Notes under the pieces: generated by a model
Databases searched by the model: none
What the model was told of the DNA's origin: nothing
The model's input: only the letters and a program-made list of their open reading frames with translations
Part shown: in pieces, positions 33,454 to 46,003 of the stretch
Layout: each line of letters begins with the position of its first letter
How positions within the stretch are numbered: the stretch's first letter is position 1
Made by a program: the position numbers and the translations under genes
From: Sambucus nigra
Lineage: Eukaryota; Streptophyta; Magnoliopsida; Dipsacales; Adoxaceae
Direction: 5' to 3'
Length of the DNA stretch: 64,000 nucleotides
Assembly (NCBI GenBank): GCA_949130495.1
Contig: OX422213.1
Coordinates: 55,685,284-55,749,283, forward strand

Positions 33454-36400
33454 GTGGTTTGGTCCTTGCTCTATCTTCCACCTGAGTGATCATAGATGCA
33501 ACTCAAGATGTTATTTTTCCATTTTTTTGCAACCCTTAGGATTATGGAACTGTTTGGATTCTATTCAGATTTTGTTTGTTATTATATGTGTCAAAATTTT
33601 ATAACTTTAAGTCTTCTTATACATCATTGACAAAATATGGTATAAATGTTATGCATCGCGGCATTGTTGAATAACTAAAGTGATCCAAACATGGTATGAA
33701 TGTTCTGCATTGGTGAATAAATGTTCTGCTGAATAACTGAACATATAACATTGGTGAATAAATGTTAACATTGTTTGAAGTTGTTCTAAGTCTCAAATAC
33801 ATTATATGAATATTAAATGGTGCATGCCTCTTTAGGGTCCATTTGATTGGCATTTATTTTTTTCTACATGTTTTAGTTCTTGTTTTTACTTTTGTAGTGA
33901 TTGATATCAAATACATTATATGAATATCTACTCGTGCTTGCCTTCTTAAGGTATGATTGATTAGTGTTGATTTGTTTTCCATGATCATACTTATTATTCT
34001 TATTTTAGTTCATTTCTTATACTTATTTGAGTGGCATTGATCAGTGTTGATTTAATTCCATCTCTTTCTCTCTCAATTGGGAGATTTTATCCGTGTTGCT
34101 TAAATTTGAAATTAAGTAACATTTAAGATGTTGCTGACGTTCATTGATAATCTTCCGAATGGGTATGTACTTGTATTTCGAAAGGATAGTAAATGAATTT
34201 AGATATGATCACACTCTGAATATCAATTTTTCTTTTATTGGTAATTGTTGGATTGTTTGAATAAGATTTCACTTATTTGTGGTCATATTTACTGCCATTC
34301 AGCTTCTCAATATCGTTGGTTATATCTATTTGGATAAGTTGATTTGAGTTGTTGACATTCTGAATTTCTTGGGGATTATTTGAACTTAGTTTTATTGGAG
34401 ATTTCACTGAGTTATGATCAGGATTGGTGTGATTCCTCCTTTCTAGAGTATTTATATTACATATATGGTATTACTGGTCTGAGCTGATGCCATTTAGGTT
34501 TCGAGGATTGGGTGCTGATCTGAATGGCTGGAGTAGGGTTGTAAGTTATTACTCCTCAATTTTTTTATCAATCTCAATTGGAATTTATTGCTTGAAGGGT
34601 AGTTATTGTATCACCTAAATACTTTGTTCGTATTTGGGTGGTCAAAGGGATCCAAGATTTAGGATCTGAGCATAGTGATCCTTACAATTATAGTATAGGT
34701 TTATGTAGCCTTCAAAAAAATTTACCTACTCTTTTACTTGTTTCTATGTTTTTATGTGGCTCTTTTACAATTTTATGACCTATATCTTATTTTGGGTTGC
34801 TATAAAATTCTGTTGGGATGTTATTTTTGCATCTTTTCAAGTCTCTAGGTAACTCATGTGAAATCATAATTTGGGTACTCAAAGTTATATCTCAATTGCA
34901 ATGACTTTTGAGAATTCTCAACAATTTTTAGGATTCTAGTCTAGATGAGCTCTTTCCTTGGAGGTTGTCTTTGCCTGTTATGACTATTTAATAGTTTGTT
35001 CATTTATATGGAGTTTGAATTACTCTATTGCCATCACCAAAATATATTCATAAGTGATTCTCACTTGTCCCATGAATTATTAGCTTCCAGTAGGCTTGAA
35101 CCTAATCTAAAAATTTAATGTACTATTCTAGATTCTAGTTTGGTACATAAACTTGTATCAGCTCCTTTCTCAAAATTTTCTTATTATTCACTATGCTCAA
35201 ATATTAATGTTAAGATCAATTTTCTTAATTTGTTAATTTGCCTTGTAAATACATATTATTAAGTTCCTTTAACTGTAGGTTTGGACTTTAGCTTATTTTG
35301 GTTAATGTATACTATCCTTTGTTTACTCATATGACTTTCATTTTTCATCTCTCATATAATAATGTTCAAGCTATTCATTTGCATTTTAAATAATTGAACC
35401 GTTGATATCCTAAAACAGTTATCTTGAGATCAATACTCTATTTTTTTTATCAATTGAACTATAAGCTTTATTGAGGAAAATAATACCATTAGTGTTGTTG
35501 TTGCTGTATTTGAGACTGTTGAGAAATACCTGGCCCTCGGGAGCATCAAGCAAGCATAGGAAACACTTGTTCAACAGAGGTATAATTTCCAACTTAAGAC
35601 ACTTCTAGTGTATTTATTTATAGAAATAATTCATTATATTTTACTATTATTCTATTTTAGATAGTAAATGGAACCTACTTTGTTATGTTCGTATATATTT
35701 TTTAGATACTTGCAGCCGAATAAAGTTAATGGCCAAGAGGATATATTTTTTTAGATACTTGAGAACTATTGAAGATTAATAATGTCATCAAAATATGTTC
35801 TCTCAATAGAAATATAATCAAAATCATTTATAGATCATCACTTCAGTAGATTTTCTCTTTCCCTAATTTAGGCAGTTAGGCTTCTCTAATGTATAGGGTT
35901 GTGACCTTGTTTGACTTTTAATAGTAAATTCAAATAAAGTTATGTAGATTTCAATTTAAATCATAATAGTATGCTTTCGGTCTTGTAATTCTACAATAAT
36001 GTTTACATACTTGAACCATGTGAGTCTTAGCTCTTGACACCAAAGTTATTGATTATGTGATCTCTGGTTGCATAACATATATTGAGAAAAGGAATTTGTT
36101 TGCTAAATGTTCTAAATAAATATGGTGTTATATTAGTCTATGGAGTACACTCAATTTTTTTTATCTCAATTCTATTAGTCTATGGAGAGAGTTGTTTAAG
36201 GATTTATAGTTTACTGTTTGTGCATGTCAGCAATAGTTACGACCTAGTTTTCTTCAACCTTTCACTAGTAGTTGATCATTCCTTTTGCACATCCCTTTAT
36301 GCTGACTATATTTTGATCAATTTTTTTTCTATTGATTGTGTTATCTATGTAACTAATGTGCTGAATTATACAATTTCTTTTATATTGGTTAAAAATTTCA

Positions 36401-36974
36401 CCCATTTACTAATTTTTAGGTCAGGTTCTTTTTACTTCCCCAGTTTTGGCTTTCTCATTTTGTACTTTTTGTGTCATTGATGGTTTTGTTTTATTGCGAT
36501 AGAATGAAAAAATAACCTTTTGTGTTAACATATACAACAGTTGTTTTCATAAGGTATTGTTTGTTCTTCTTATGAATTTACCTATATGCAAAGTGTTGCT
36601 TGTATATTTACTGATTGTATCTTTTTATGGATTTTTGGCAAAATTCCAGTTGACAACCTAATCTCTCTAGCTGATTATATCCTTTTTTACTTAACCTTTG
36701 GTCTATTATTTACCATTGACTACGGTTACTACTAGTGCAACTAACATAGTTACATTTTATTATTTGCAGGCATACACATGGCATAACCGACATATGTAGT
36801 ATTTAAAGGCCTAAATTATGTGTTTACATTTCGTGGAAAGAAACGCAAGCACAAGACAATGGATACCAAGGCTCTGTAATAAAAAAAATTGACTCCATTG
36901 AAATTTCTCAGCAGGAGTATGCTGAGTACACGGAGCGAGGATGTCACCGCACCAATTAGATTCATAATTGCTGG
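33454..36974. other. Non-coding AT-rich interior of the outer CACTA
   Basis: 3.5 kb without a supported gene. It is strongly T-rich on this strand, as introns are, and a final small exon may lie near 36780-36880 (TTTGCAG before it; FRGKKRKHKTMDTKAL then a stop). The hydrophobic frame at 36082-36480 is explained by T-rich composition. Confidence 0.6.
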
Positions 36975-37154
36975 AAACACTTACAAATTGGGGTCATCAG
37001 TTATAAACCCCATAGGGGTTATAAAAAATTGTGACTGCTATTAGGAGTGATAATTATTATTTTGTGACCCCCCAAATTGTGACTGCAAAGATCAGTTATA
37101 AAGCTCATTTGTAATTGATATTAGCAGTTATAAATCTCCTTTTTTGGTGTAGTG
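36975..37154. repeat. Right end and subterminal repeats of the outer CACTA
   Basis: Several copies of GTGACTGCTATTAGGAGTGA and GTTATAAA-type units lead to the inverted terminal repeat TTTTTGGTGTAGTG. Confidence 0.8.
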
Positions 37155-37640
37155 GTCATTAGAACAAAGATTATTACATTATTGGATACGAGTATCATCT
37201 CTCCCATCTCGGATAGTAAATGGGTGAGTCCTGTTCAAGTCATCCCGAATAAGTCAGGAATGGTTGTGGTCGAGAACGCAAAGGGGGAACTTATTCCAAA
37301 ACGTACCACCACCAGGTGGCGGTTTTCATTGACTACTAGAAGCTTAATGTCGGTACTTGAAAAGACCACTTCCCTTTGATGTTAATTGGCCAAATGCTTG
37401 AGAGAGTCTTGGGACACCAGTTTTACTATTTTTTAGATGGTTATTCCGGATATAACCGAATTGAGGTGGAAGTGCTATATAAAGAGAAAACTACATTCAC
37501 ATGTCCCTTTGGAGCTTTTGCCTACAAGCATATGCCATTTCGATTTTGTAATGCACCCACGAATTTCAATGGTGCATGCTTAGTCTACTTAACAACATGA
37601 TCGAAAGGGGCCTTGAAGTGTTCATAGATGAATATAGTGT
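37155..37640 (+). pseudogene. pol: Athila RT palm, after the CACTA insertion
   Basis: Continues RT with IISPISDSKWVSPVQV, VVVENAKGELIPKRT, then after a frameshift near 37330 QFYYFLDGYSGYNRIEVE and FAYKHMPFRFCNAPTNF. The strand carrying the catalytic FMDD-type motif is damaged: VFIDE remains near 37620 with the second Asp changed to Glu. About 50 codons that normally follow are missing. Confidence 0.88.
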
Positions 37641-38434
37641 CTTAGGCCCCTTTTTTTACCATTTCATTCGATAGGGGGAAAATTGACATTATTACCAAAC
37701 ATCCCCCTCCCAAGTCACTAAAAGACGTGCGCTCATTCCTGGGCCACGCGGGGTTTATATCAGGTTTATTAAGTATTTTAGATACATCTCTAGGACCTTA
37801 AGTAACATACTTTCTAAGGATGCCCTTTTTGAGTGAGGTGAAGTGTGCCAAGAGGCTTTTGAAAAATTAAACAAGCATGTTAATCTCTGCTCCCATCATG
37901 CAAGCTCCATATTGTACCCTCCCATTCGATCTTATGTGTGATTTGAGTGATTATGTGGTAGGAGCTATTTTTGGGCAAAGGAGAATTAAGAAGGACCATG
38001 TCATATATTATGGTAGTCGAACTTTAACGGGACTCGAATTGAACTACTCCACCGTGGAGAAAGAGTTGCTTGCAATAGTGATCATCTTAGGAAAATTATG
38101 TTTATATCTTATCGGGTCACCCATAATGTGCTTTACTGACCAGGCGACTCTAAAATATCTCCATTCCAAGAAGGATGCGAAGCTGTTCATCTTTAGGTGG
38201 ATCTTGCTACTCCAAGAGTTTGATCTTTCCATTAAATATATTAAAGGAGTAGAGAACGTCATAGTCGATCACTTATCTATGCTCTCGTCCGACATACCTA
38301 AAGATCCCATACCTATAGATGAGTACTTTCCAGATGAACAACTATCTGCCACTTCCTCTCTTCCTTGGTTTACGAATATCGTGAACTACTTAGTCACAGG
38401 GGTCATCCCCTCCGATTGGATACCAAAAGAGTAG
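37641..38434 (+). pseudogene. pol: Athila RT thumb and RNase H (broken)
   Basis: Near 37700 PPPKSLKDVRSFLGHAGF (RT thumb) is readable. The open part 37877-38434 has LPFDLMCDLSDYVVGAIFGQ (RNase H, first Asp), YSTVEKELLAIV (Glu) and MCFTDQATLKYL (Asp), and ends in the spacer toward integrase (DIPKDPIPIDEYFPDEQL). Frame breaks lie at about 37600, 37680 and 37860. Confidence 0.88.
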
Positions 38435-38724
38435 GGAAAATTCTTTACTTGGTCGCTCACATTTTTATATGATGATCCCTATTTGTTTAAATATTACGTC
38501 GAGCAAATAATCTGAAAATTTATGCGAGATGAGGGGATCCCAAGTGTCATTCGATTTTATCATTCGCAAGCATGTGGATTACACTTTTCCATGAAAAATA
38601 CGGTCATAATTATTCTTTAATGCGGTCTCTATTGGACCACTATTGTCCGAGATGTGAACGTAGATTATAGATCTTATTATAGATGCCAAAGGATGGAAGC
38701 TATCACTCGACGTGACATGATTCC
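38435..38724 (+). pseudogene. pol: Athila integrase zinc-binding region, before the Tat insertion
   Basis: FYHSQACGLHFSMKNT near 38550 matches the HHCC region of Athila integrase, and YRCQRMEAITRRDMIP near 38690 is its end. The codons stop at the Tat element and resume at 56267 (LTHILIIEIF). Several stops are present. Confidence 0.8.
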
Positions 38725-39176
38725 TGTTGATGCAAAAAAACTAAACTAGGTTAATTAATTGATCACAGATAAATATAAGTAAAAGAGACAAAATATTTTT
38801 AAAGTGGTTCAGCTTAAAGGAAGAGCCTACGTCAACTATTGTGTATTGATTTTGGGTTTGTTCAATTATCTCTTGTTTTGTGTCCCTTGGATGTAGGGTT
38901 TACAATGTATTTATATCCCCCAAGGGGTGTGAAAGTGTTGGAATATCAAAGGATGGAATTACTTTATTTCGTAGACATTTACATATGTACAATTATTTAT
39001 ATATACAACTGTTGGCATTTACTATCATTTTTTATCGATCTTCCTAGTGTTGGTCGTACTTCAATGATAGGTTGGTCGGAATCCCTTAGTAGGTCGTCAT
39101 TTTGCCAGGATTAACCTTCTTCTATATTGCATGTGTCAATATCCGATTAGTCCACGTGACAGGATAATTATCAATA
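38725..39176 (-). repeat. 3' LTR of the Tat element
   Basis: 452 bp, aligning with 55801-56266 from end to end at clearly reduced identity (for example GATTTACAATGTATTTATATCCC against GGTTTACAATGTATTTATATCCC). Ends are TGTTGAT / ATCAATA. GAAGCCCCC at 39177-39187 is the polypurine tract on the minus strand. Confidence 0.9.
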
Positions 39177-39456
39177 GAAGCCCCCAATGTTTCATGCTTG
39201 ATGTTTTTACAAGAGTGTTAAACATTTAGCTCTTAAAAGTTTATCAAGCAATAATTTTAGGCTTGGTCGATTGTCGACTTCCCATACATGTAAAAATTAT
39301 GACTTATTTATAGACGTATAATGCGCATGGCATTTTTGTAATTATCCATCACTTTAATGAATCTTTTTTGGGCAAATTCGTCTTTTCTTCCTTTAGCCGC
39401 CACCAGTTCAATCGACGCGCCTTTTAATCATTATTTTTCCGGTTTTCGAGGAAACC

Positions 39457-39463
39457 TATAAAG
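39457..39463 (+). promoter_or_regulatory. TATA box of the Tat antisense gene
   Basis: TATAAAG lies 173 bp upstream of the ATG at 39630, in the interior of the element and on the strand opposite to gag-pol. The sequence after it is pyrimidine-rich, like a plant leader. Confidence 0.5.
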
Positions 39464-39629
39464 AGAGGCAAAATCCACGATCTTTTCTTACCTCAATTTT
39501 TTTGAGTGTTTTTGGCTGTTGCATCTTCGAGCTTTCTTTTTCTCTCTTGTGCGATCATTTTTTTCCTTCAGTTCTTACTGAATCCTTAATCTCTATAAGA
39601 ACTCTTTCTCTTTTCTTCTATTATTCATC

Positions 39630-42600
39630 ATGATTTACTCTATTAATTCTCTTGATGAATTCAAAAATGAATTTAAGATTCCCTATTGGGTTGATCAGAA
39701 ACACGCTACTTTGCCGGCTGATTTTTTCTCAATTGCTGAGGGTCACTGATTTCCCCATATATTTATAGCTGAGGGTGGGCTTACCTTTCCTCCAAACCCA
39801 TTTTGCCTTGAATTTTGTCAATATTTTGACGTTGTCCCAGCTAGGGTATCCCCCGACACCCGGAGGGTCATAAATGGACTATATAAGTTGAATCAAATCC
39901 ATGGAACTGATCTATGGATTCCAGAAATAATGTTTTGTTATTAGTCGGTGACTAGTGACATCACTTTTTATTTAAAGAATAGGGTTGCAAATGAAGCGTT
40001 AGTAGTCAATCTTCCAGACTCCAATAGGGATTATTTTGAGCATGGAGTTGTTGTAATTAATTGGCAATACACCCCTTTGACTGGGAATGCTGAGTACCAG
40101 GACCCTAGATGCCCTCCTTTTGGCAATGGGATAGGTTATTCATCATTTAAAGGTCTTTCCCTGTATATACTTATTTAAATGTAATACTAATTGTTACTTT
40201 TTAAATTTTGATTGCAACTGATCAAAAGTAAAGGTGCCCAAAGGATAGTGAAGCGAACCTCAAGGAGTTGAAATTCATTTGGGGATTTCATCAGAGGATT
40301 GGCGAGGAGAATATTAGGTCTGCATCCTATTTACTGTAGTATAAGAATACAGTTTCCTCCTCTGTTGCTCGTCCCATAATAGACACTCCTACCCCTATAA
40401 TTGACCTTGACCAGGAATCTCCCTCTACATCCCCAGCTGCTGCATCTGGCAGTGGTGATCTTGTTGCCCACTCCCCTTCTTACTTAGATTCAAACTTACC
40501 ACTTGCCGCTGCTATGGGAAATAAGAAATTTCCCAATATTTTGGGAGACATGGCTACCAATGCCCCTTCCAAACAAGCTGGTGAGGGGTTAAAAAATGAA
40601 GATGAAACTTGAAAGAATCCCTCATCCAAGAAAAATGAAGAGAGACCCTCGAAAAGAGTAAGGAAAGGACTTCCTTCTAAGTTAGCAGAAGGTTCTTCTG
40701 CCCTTCCTAACTAATGAGAGTTGGGCAATATATCTTTTTTTGCCTCTCTAGTGTTCATTGGCCCTCGATTGGTAAGACAACTAATAAAGTCTGGGACTTT
40801 ACCAGACCACAGAGGTGCTGCAGCTGAACTGGTTCATTCCAAAATTTCTGACAGGGATTCTCAAAGCCTTGCTCTAGTATATTCTTTACCTTCTTTAATT
40901 TTCTGTCTCTTTGCTTGTTCTTCATAATACTCACTTTCCTTGTTGTCTTTGTGCAGTTCCTCATTGACTTTAACAACATGTTGGAGAAATATGAGGCTTT
41001 GAGGACTTCTTTTGGCAACGTTGAAGATGCTTTTAATGAGCTGAAAAAGTCAGTGCTTAATTCGCAACAAGTACTGGCCAATGAATAGGATCAATGGGAG
41101 GAGAAGGTGAAAGATATTGAAGGAGCTGGTAAAATTGCTTGGGGTATAGCTGATAAGTTGCAGAAAGACTTAGATGCTAAGAAAGTCAAGACGACCCCAG
41201 CTACAGAAGGATTTGGATGTTGAAAAGGTGAAAAGGACTAAGGACAGGGAGGCTAACTTCAACAGAGGCTGGGATAAGGCCACAGGAGCATCTTCTCTGC
41301 AAATTCAGTTTGTTAAGAATAAATTCTTTAAGGATGGTTGGTCTGCTACCCTGGTGGAGGTCGACACTCCAAAAAACTCTGAGATATTCTTGCGATATGA
41401 TCCCTTGGGCCCTTCCAAACATGGGTGAGGAAGTTGATGATTATGGGGGTTCCAGTGAATCCATTATTATGATGGAGTTTACCTATCAACACCAGGATGT
41501 TGATTCTTCTAACCCTCCATGGTTAATCCTCCTACTCCTTCTACCCCTTCTTCTACTTCAGCTAATCTTGAGGCAGATAAGAAGAAGGTGTAGATACGAG
41601 CAACTTTTTGTTTCCCTTTTTTAGTAGTTGTACTTTTATTTTTCTTCTTAAAAATGTACCTATACTTTCCCCTTCTATTAATTAAAAGAGAAATGTTTTT
41701 GTTCATCTTCTTGTATTTTTCCATGCTCTGCACCTTGTTGATTGATGATTTTCTTCTTCTTAATAGTTTATGGATAAATTAGAATACTTCTCATCTACTG
41801 CCTATGAGCTACTCCAGAGGTGTAATGATCTTTTCAAAGCTGGTCACTTATATCTGATTGAGGCGGACATACTAAAGTTGCTTGGGAAGGGGTATCTAAG
41901 CAAGCTAAAGAGGCCTATTTTGATCTAAAGTGTCTTCTTGATTGGGCAGTGATCAACAACGTTACCTACTACGAAATGATTGAAGAGCTATAGAATGACC
42001 ATAAAGAAGCTAAGGAACATTTGCATGAGGATTATGAGAAGAAGTTATAGGTCATAAGTGAAGGTTGGGTCTTCGAGAAAAAGTTGGATAAATTTTCCTC
42101 CCATTTTCGAAGGCAAGAATTCCTACTTAATCCTGAATTGGATGAAGCAAGGACCATTGATAAGATTCTCAAGGAAGAGAACAACAATTTTAGAGATGAA
42201 CGTTCTGCCTTGAAGTCATCCATTGTTGTTTTTGCTACTACGAATGAGGGTCATTCATTCTTGGAGGCTGAGAATGCAAGGTTGAGTGAGGAGTTAGAGG
42301 CCCTGAAGAAATCAAAACTTTCTTCTTCATCTTCCAGAGCTAGATTCAAACCTGTTTGAGGTACTACAGAGGAAACAAGGACCCATCAGACCCTTACCAA
42401 TCAAGCTGCACAAATAAAAGATAAAAATCATGCCATTGCTAAGATACCCCCGAAGCTATACGCCTTGTCCGAGCAACTATCCACTCAATCTTCTCAGTTA
42501 TAATCTAAGGATGGAGTGTTGAAGAAACCACATCACCAGGTGGACAGATTGACCTTCAAATTGCACAAATATCTAAGGGAAATATGGATGGAAGGGTACA

Positions 42601-42995
42601 ATGAAGCTTTGGGTCATCTTGAGGACAAGCTTCAACAAGCTAAGAATGAAAGCTACAAATGGGGTTGGATGAATGCTTTGACAGTAATGAAGGTAGACCA
42701 AAACAACCAACTATGATCTAGGATTGCTTGACCTTGATGATCAACTTTTAAATTAGATGTCAATTGGATTCCTGTCCTAAGTATTCTTCAATCCTTAATT
42801 TCAAAGTACCAGGGAGATTATGGGCTTTATGATGAATTAGAGATCGTCCGACCTCCTCACCTGTATGATTGTCCCAGTAGTAGAAATGCCAGAATGCTTC
42901 AGGATTTTAACTTCATTAATTCTCCTTACACTTTAGATGATCCTCCTGCTGGAATGGATCATATTTCCAAAGCTGAAGGGAAACGTCGTATATAA
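39630..42995 (+). pseudogene. Antisense gene of the Tat element (PMD/gypsy-type transposase-like, coiled coil)
   Basis: Starts at ATG 39630. The first 170 codons resemble the 'putative gypsy-type transposon' domain (PF04195) found antisense in Tat elements: LPADFFSIAEG, LTFPPNPFCLEFCQYFDVVPARVSPDTRRVI. Two in-frame stops occur there (39747 and 39942). A second block (about 40360-40712) is rich in Ser, Pro and Lys (LPSKLAEGSSALPN). A clear intron GTATAT...TTTGTGCAG lies at 40876-40957. A long coiled-coil part follows, in pieces up to 42716 (NMLEKYEALRTSFGNVEDAF; ENARLSEELEALKKSK). The end is near 42995 (DHISKAEGKRRI). Function in these elements is unknown. Confidence 0.75.
40876..40957 (+). 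other. Probable intron in the antisense gene
   Basis: Donor GCTCTA/GTATAT and acceptor TTGTCTTTGTGCAG/TTCCTC, with a T-rich interior of about 80 bases. Coding-like sequence lies on both sides. Confidence 0.6.
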
Positions 42996-43736
42996 TGAAA
43001 ATTTGTACTTTGTTTTGTTAACAAAGTTATGTAATTAATTTTATTAAATGAAATGGAAATTTGATCAACTTATCCTTGTGTTGAATGTGTAAGATTAATC
43101 ATTTCTTTGTCATTAGTTCTATTGAAACACTTATATTAAATCTAAATTGGGTATCAATTACCAATGAATGCAGATGTTTTATTAGCCTACTTAGATTAAA
43201 ATCTAAATTTAAAGCTAGTTAGATGAATACATCTAATAGCATACTTAGATGAAAATATAAATTTGGAGCTAGTTACCCATGTGTCTCCAAAGGTTTTACT
43301 AATGCACCCAAGTGTTAGGCTTTTGCATCAGATAATATGTGCTTACATTCCTCTTGAGGAATCTTTGCAACGTTCTTCCTGCACTTTGCCTAGTAGGATA
43401 AAGATCTTGTTTTATCCTTATGTTTGTGGACCAAGTTTCTTCAGGACTTAGCTTCCTGTTGACTTGGACTTTGTGTATCATCAATCAAGTTTATGGCTTT
43501 TTTGAGTAACTTACTACTTGTGCTTAGCAAGTCTCCTGTATTCTTGTGTTCTGTCGAGCATCTTTCAGGGAAATATTTGCTTAACCGAGCAATAATTTGA
43601 AGTTTTTATGGAAATAACTTCTAACTTTCGTCAATTTAACTATTATAGTAGTGCATAACACCAGTACTTTTTAAAAAATAACAAAAAAATTGAAAGAATT
43701 GATTATTTTATTAATATTGAAATTTCATTTCAAATT

Positions 43737-44464
43737 GATTACAACTAATAACATCATTGGTAATATTTTCTGAGATGCTCGGCATGCCATGGGTTTTTGA
43801 ATTCTTCATCTTCCAAGGTTTCAATTCGATAAGTTCCATGTCGGATGGCAGCTGAAATACGTTATGGCTCATGCCAATTAGCCTCGAGCTTGTTATTTTT
43901 CTGCAACACTTTCTTCAGCACATAATCTCCTTCCTTCAAGTTGGTCAGTTTCATCCTTTTATTGTGAAAATGGGTTGTTCTCTATTAGTAGGCTGCATTT
44001 CACAGGACAACATCTTCTCTTACTTCTTCCAGCATATCTAGATCCAACCTTCTTATCAGGTCACTTATAGGAGAGTTAAAATTTAAAACTCTATGGGATG
44101 GTAACCCATCTCGGCATGTATGACAACTTCAGTCCCAAATGCTAACATATATGGGGTCCCAAATGCTAACATATATGGGGATTCTCCAATTTCTATTCTT
44201 GGGGTTGTTCGGTATGCCCACAAGACATAATGTAGCTCATTTATCTAGTTTCCCTTCCCATCGTCAAGCCTTTTCTTCAACCTGTTAAGAAAAGTTATGT
44301 TCGAAACTTCAGTTTGTCCATTACTCTAAGGATGTCTTGGAGTTGAATGCAATTCTTAAATATTGGACTGAGCATTGTATGTTGCAAATTCATCATTATC
44401 AAATTGTGTTCCATGTTCGGTAATGAGAGCATAGGGCAACCTATACCTACAGATGATTATTTTC
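43737..44464 (-). pseudogene. pol: Tat integrase, C-terminal part
   Basis: On the minus strand after the solo LTR: YALITEHGTQFDNDEF (the place of the second catalytic Asp, now Glu), NGQTEVSNITFLNRLKKRLDD (Glu), LWAYRTTPRIEIGESPYML, then GDYVLKKVLQKNN and NPWHAEHLRKYY, the normal end of Tat pol. Stops interrupt it at several places. The reading joins that at 47556 when the solo LTR and one target copy are set aside. Confidence 0.87.
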
Positions 44465-45541
44465 TGTAATATCCCGTACTTTTGGCTATATTTATTTATG
44501 GGATTAATTAATTAAATGTGAATTAATTGGAAATTAATCCGGGTTAAAAATACTAATGTGATGCGAATTGGTATTTGATTATGTGCATATATGATTATAT
44601 ATGGACTTGGTATTTGAAAATTTGTCGTGAGATTTATATACGGCATTTTAGAAATTTTTGTTGAGACGCGTGGGACCGCCGCGTCACGGTATAATATTTT
44701 GATAATAAAAAGTAAATTTAAAATCGATAATCCGTATGGTCGTTTTGAGTGCGCCAACGCGTCCGGAAGGGTCGAGATAGTCAGAAAACACTAGCCGGGG
44801 GTATAGTTTGGGTCCCGGGGTACTTTTAGGCCATTCCGGCACCATAAAGGGTATTTTAGTAATTTGGTATTTTTGGATAATTAAAAGTGACGAAAATGGA
44901 GAGTTGTAATCTGATAAGGAATTGACCCAACCAACCCTTATTAACCCAACAAGCTACGGAGGTTTATTATATTAGGTTTTCATAAGTTTTCCCCAAAGCA
45001 AACCCTAGCCACCATAACCTTTTGGAGAAGAAAGCTTGGAGAAGGAGAGAGAGAGAGGAATTCTGCAGAGATTCTTCAAATCAACACCAAATTCGAAATC
45101 AAACCAAGGCAAGTGATTTATTCCATTTAAATTTCAGAGAATGCTTCTTCCATGTTAGATTATTCATAAATTTTGTATGTTCTTGGAAGATAATGAAAAA
45201 CCCATAAGATTGGAGTTATTAGTTTAATTTTGGGATATAGGTTGCATGTAGAATGTTACTGGAAGATTATATTAAGAGAATCACTGACTTTTGTTATACT
45301 AAAAACGTATTTATGATGAAGTTTATGAATGTTCTTGAGATAAAATCTGGAAACTAGGTTTTTGATGAAGATTGATCCATATGTAGCCTTTAGTTGTTGA
45401 AATATTGATTTATGGACGTTAGTAATACTGTAGGATTGTTATATGGCATTACTATAACGTTATATCTGAGAATCATACGTTAGAAATAAGTTTTGGGACG
45501 TTTTCAAATCTGCAGAACGAAGCAGTCCGTAGCCATACCTG

Positions 45542-45620
45542 TTCGATCGATCGATCGACATTCATAAGTCGATCGATCGACTAAATCGATCGATCGATAT
45601 TCATAGGTCGATCGATCGAC
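45542..45620. repeat. GATCGATC array in the solo LTR
   Basis: Four copies of a 14-16 base GATC-built palindrome with spacers like ATTCATAAGT, 1.08 kb from the LTR start, as in the Tekay LTR; spacers are different from those of the Tekay LTR. Confidence 0.93.
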
Positions 45621-45747
45621 CTTCCCAGAATGAATGAAATTTTCCTTAATATGATGTTAATGGTGGAAACCCTCGGAGGATATGTTTGGAGACCTTATGA
45701 ATACCCTCACCCTTAAGGAAGACCAGTAGGTGTGATTATTATAGTGG

Positions 45748-46003
45748 ACCTTAATTAGAATGCAATTCGAGGAATTATTCTAGATTATTAAAATTTGTTA
45801 AGTGAGATAACGTTTGGGTTAATAATGTAAAATTGTGTAATTTGATGAAATAAGGTTTAGAGCAGAAGTAAAGACACCTTAATTAGAATCCAATTCGAGG
45901 AATTATTCTAGATTATTAAAATTTGTTAAGTGAGATAACATTTGGGTTAATAATGTAAAATTGTGTAATTTGATGAAATAAGGTTTAGAGCAGAAGTAAA
46001 GAC
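45748..46003 (+). repeat. 128-bp tandem duplication in the solo LTR
   Basis: ACCTTAATTAGAATGCAATT at 45748 recurs at 45876 with near identity over the whole unit, differing at only a few bases. It is therefore a recent duplication. Confidence 0.92.

Larger units (their letters stand above)
26376..37154 (+). mobile_element. CACTA (En/Spm) transposon, inactive, with TSD GTC
   Basis: The ends are CACTACACCAAAA and its inverse TTTTTGGTGTAGTG, with 3-bp target copies GTC at 26373-26375 and 37155-37157. Just inside both ends lie short repeats of the type TGACTGCTATTAGGAGTCA, as is usual for CACTA. Inside are a broken TNP2-type transposase and a second broken frame. The Athila RT reading continues without loss across the insertion (QIMKDV then VIRTKI), proving the site. 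It contains another CACTA element at 29870. Confidence 0.96.

Noticed and set aside
36082..36480. 132-codon hydrophobic frame that looks like a membrane protein
   Set aside because: The region is T-rich intron-like DNA in a CACTA element; T-rich codons give Phe, Leu, Ile and Ser by chance and no family is recognised.
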